Source: Escallonia rubra (Eukaryota; Streptophyta; Magnoliopsida; Escalloniales; Escalloniaceae). Taken from it: a DNA stretch of 64,000 nucleotides. Location: NCBI GenBank assembly GCA_033065855.1, contig JAVXUO010000473.1, positions 186,001-250,000 on the forward strand. Direction: 5' to 3'. Below, in pieces: positions 61,326-64,000 of this stretch. The notes beneath the pieces were generated by a model. It saw nothing but the letters and a program-made list of their open reading frames with translations, searched no databases and was not told the DNA's origin. Each line of letters starts with the position of its first letter. Position 1 is the first letter of the stretch. A program made the position numbers and the translations under genes.

Positions 61326-63082
61326 ATCAAAACTAACACTCATAATCTTATCCTTAATTTTAAATGTGGTGCATGCTTTTAATATAAGAGTAGCAATGTT
61401 CATTCCATCGTGCGGATAAGGGAAGTACTCGAAAGCGATGATTCTCTTGTGCATAACCCAATATGCATCAATCCAATGAGCGGTCACACAAGAATAACTA
61501 ACAAAAGTATAAGGAGATTGCCAAATATCAGAAGTAAGACTAACTTTACCGTCAAATTTATCGAAATAATCGATAAGGCGTGCTTTGGCAGCATTGTACT
61601 GTCGGAGTGCATCGGACCTAGTTGTGTTTCTATGAACCTTTTTGTACAAAGGTTGAACGTATGTGTTCATATATCTAGAGTGCTTAGGATTATCGGCAAA
61701 AGAAAAGGCTTGTTCATCGTGAATAACAAATTCAGCGAGACCGTCTCTTTGCTCTCGCTGATTATAAACAAATAACTTACCGTCAAAAGATAACTGCGTT
61801 TGGGTAGGTTCGACGTGGCCTTGTCGAGGTGCACACTGAGGGTAATGCCTGTTAAGATGTCCATTACCACTACCAGACGAAAATAATTTAAGACAGTACT
61901 TACATCGAGCTTTTCGGATTTCGTCCACCGAAACTACGTCGAAATGATTCCAACACTCGGCTTTCCCTTTTTTCCCCCATTAGACGTCTGGCACGTTACC
62001 GGAGGCATTGCTCGGCCCTTCTTCATCATGACCAGGCATAGGGTTGAGATTAGGCCACGGAGTAGTAGCTTCGCCAACCGAGCTGCGTCCTTGACTATAA
62101 TGCGGGGGGTCTTCATCAGGCGTGTATTCAAAATCTGGAATGTTTTGATTGAACTCCCAATTGGCTTGGGTATCTATCATACAGCCTGTACTCATTCGTC
62201 CAGGAACGAATGGTTGTGTTGGTGCTTGGATTGGTGTTTGTAATGGCTGTGGCGCTGGCGCTTGTGCTGGTGGTGGTGCTTGCGATGATGATGATGTTTT
62301 TCGTGATGACGATGCACACCTCATTTTTTTCAATAATCCAGCCATATTTCACGTTAAACTTTGTAAGAGTAACTAAATACACAAGTATAAGAGTAGTAAT
62401 AAGAAATAACAATTAAAAGAATGAACGAGTAACAAATATTAAAGAGTTAGTAATTAAAAAGAATTTAGCAAGACTAGTAATTAATAAACAAGAATACTAA
62501 TTAGTAAATACTAGTAGTAATTAGCAAGAGTAGTAATTGGAGAGGAAAATAGTAGCAAAGCTTGTTGTGAGAGTAAGAAGAGAGTAAGAAGATTGGTGTG
62601 AAAAATTAAAGAGAAATTGTGTGAATTTATAGATTTTAGAAACTTCACAAAAGACCAAAATACCCCTACAAACTATCCGTTTATAGTTGTTGGGGAGGGT
62701 AAGAGTGTAAAGGAGTTGAAAAATATAGGTTAGACTAAAATACCCCCCAAACTAGCCGTTATATAGCTGTTGGGGGGGTAAAAGTGGAAGTTTGGAAAAA
62801 GGGGTGGAAGAAAGGGGGGGAAAAGCAAAAGATTCAAAAAAGTGGGGCCAAACCCGGGCCGCAGACCGGGCCAAATAACCGGGCCGCAGACCGGGCCAAG
62901 CCCGGGCCGGGCCGGGCCATTTTTCCAGATTTTGAAGGCCTGGTCCAGGCCCAGGCCCCAGGCCCTCTGCACGCGGGCCTCTACTGTTCATCGACGGGGC
63001 CGGGCCAGCCCGGGCCAGCCCGGGCCAGAACCGGGCCGGGTCGGGCCAGCCCGCGGGCCGCCCGGCCCGTTTGACATCTCTA

Positions 63083-64000
63083 CCTCCACGGATTGTAAGG
63101 TATGATGGATTTTTAATGTTTATTGATGGTTATTTTTCTTTTATGGTGTAAACTTTTATATAGTGATTATTAATATTTTTTTTCCAAGAAACGACTTACT
63201 CATGCAAAGCCATTGTCCTGAGGATTGATAGTGCTTATGGATGGTACTACATGTCATGCCCATGCCGAAAGAAGGCTGTTCAAAAGGAGTCCAAGTTATG
63301 GTGTGAAACATGCAATGCGGAAGTTTTATAGCCAGTTCCAAGGTAATTTTGGACATGAAATTTGTAACTATTTTGTCATTTAATATATGTAAGTTTATCA
63401 TAGTACGAATGCTTTTGGTCTTTGTAATTTTAGATATAGGTTAATACTTTAAATAGGTGACAAAAGAGATATTGCTATTTGTTCGATGATCGACATAGAA
63501 GTTGAAAAGTGGTTGAGATATTCAGTCACTCATCTAATGGATATGCATGAGAAGGTTAATTGTACATTATATTTACTTTCTTCACCACCTTAATTCTCTT
63601 TTTGTTTAACATAAATTTTTGTACTACTTTTTGCTATTAATTTACACAATTCAGGCACGAGAAAGGAATCCAAACTTGGTTCACAATCTATTGGAAGAAA
63701 GGTTCTTGGAAAAAAAATATTTGTCTTGATGACAATCTGCAACATGGAAACAAAAGACTAACTATTAGTAAGACCTTTGATGTCAAGAGGTAAGAAATAT
63801 TTTAAGAAGGTATATGTTTTTTTTAATACTTATTCCTTATAATCTTAAGTGGCATTACATGTACAAAATCTTATAGATTAAGATAATTAATGTCTACGAC
63901 GAATTGAGCAAAGTATGAAATGAGAACGTTTTATGGATGAATCCTCATAAAAAAAGGTATGCATAAAATGGTATTGCGTGTTCTTTTAAGAGTAGTAAGT
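63083..64000 (+). pseudogene. Helitron RPA-like tail, continuation
   Basis: After the hAT, the second copy of the duplicated segment continues: TCKAIVLRIDSAYGWYYMSC then CRKKAVQKESKLWCETCNAE, an RPA1 zinc-finger pattern with all four cysteines recognisable (CPC and CETC), followed by a TAG near 63330. Intron-like gaps and a further exon-like piece (RDIAICSMIDIEVEKWL, 63470-63560) follow. The element runs off the window. Confidence 0.7.

Larger units (their letters stand above)
55386..62345 (-). pseudogene. hAT transposase (RICESLEEPER-like), interrupted
   Basis: The gene reads leftward from 62345 (MAGLLKKMRC, Ser/Pro/Gln-rich N terminus), through a TAA at 61978-61980, then a BED finger (ECWNHFD, CKYCLKLFSSGS, LNRHYPQC), the RNase H-like catalytic core (KVSLTSDIWQSPYTFVSYSC) and up to SVSFD at 61326. 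There the 4.7-kb hAT B is inserted. The frame resumes with DNASNNKVAVAAL and HVRCVCHIINLIVQDGL (56490-56651), then TDVVHRWNSTYHMLL, and ends with the dimerisation region (STVASESAFSASGRVLDD, LCVCWKDYLDA) and stop at 55386. Apart from one nonsense codon and the insertion I see no lesion, so it was active until recently. Confidence 0.93.
54690..63082 (-). mobile_element. hAT element (family A), better preserved copy, split by another hAT
   Basis: Left end TAGAGTTGTCAAAGGGCC, reversed right end TAGAGATGTCAAACGGGCC. Flanks CTTCCACG (54682-54689) and CCTCCACG (63083-63090) match at 7 of 8 bases. Subterminal zones at both ends are dense in GGGCCGGGC-type repeats, typical of transposase-binding regions. 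Without the inner element it is about 3.7 kb. It lies in the second copy of the Helitron tail duplication. Confidence 0.93.

Overview
The window looks like nuclear DNA of a flowering plant, probably a eudicot. It has GT-AG introns, AT-rich intergenic sequence, several kinds of plant transposable element nested in each other, a tRNA-derived SINE, and two intron-containing genes whose products match plant families. I cannot name the species.

Only two host genes are well supported, and they converge tail to tail. A plus-strand gene (7844-11878, three exons, 367 aa) encodes a secreted DUF642 cell-wall protein. A minus-strand gene (12585-16906, five coding exons, 229 aa) encodes a cytochrome b5-like protein that I recognise as an RLF orthologue; it may have an extra 5' noncoding exon near 19.1-19.2 kb. 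Both carry insertions in their noncoding parts: a 1.3-kb inverted-repeat element in DUF642 intron 2, and a 1.3-kb inverted-repeat element upstream of the RLF start.

Almost everything else I can identify is mobile DNA. 2878-4009 is a Mutator-like element (MULE) with a perfect 9-bp target duplication. 19837-37538 is a hAT element split by an element ending in TGTAACACCCC (21989-36390). That element in turn holds a Copia element whose 3' LTR is split by a second, more complete Copia (26721-31641), and separately a long-inverted-repeat MULE (34661-36212). 38.1-38.3 kb has a LINE remnant. 40264-45336 is a non-autonomous minus-strand LTR retrotransposon with a 5-bp target duplication; a hAT MITE sits inside one LTR and a MULE inside its body. 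46.4-46.8 kb has an RNase H-like (RVT_3) remnant, 47.5 kb a SINE, and 48.2-48.7 kb a Harbinger-like MITE. About 50.9-54.7 kb and 63.1-64.0 kb is a decayed Helitron (Pif1-type helicase plus RPA-like domains). It is split by a hAT element (54690-63082), whose transposase is itself split by a second hAT of another family (56652-61325).

I found no clearly new host system. The most unusual features are the depth and readable order of the nests, an uncharacterised element with TGTAACACCCC ends, a non-autonomous LTR element with an array of ATCGAT-type palindromes, a GCAGCC-hairpin plus CA-rich module that recurs in three different elements, and a chimeric Copia junction ending in a 21-G run. All readings were made by eye; percent identities and family names need alignment.
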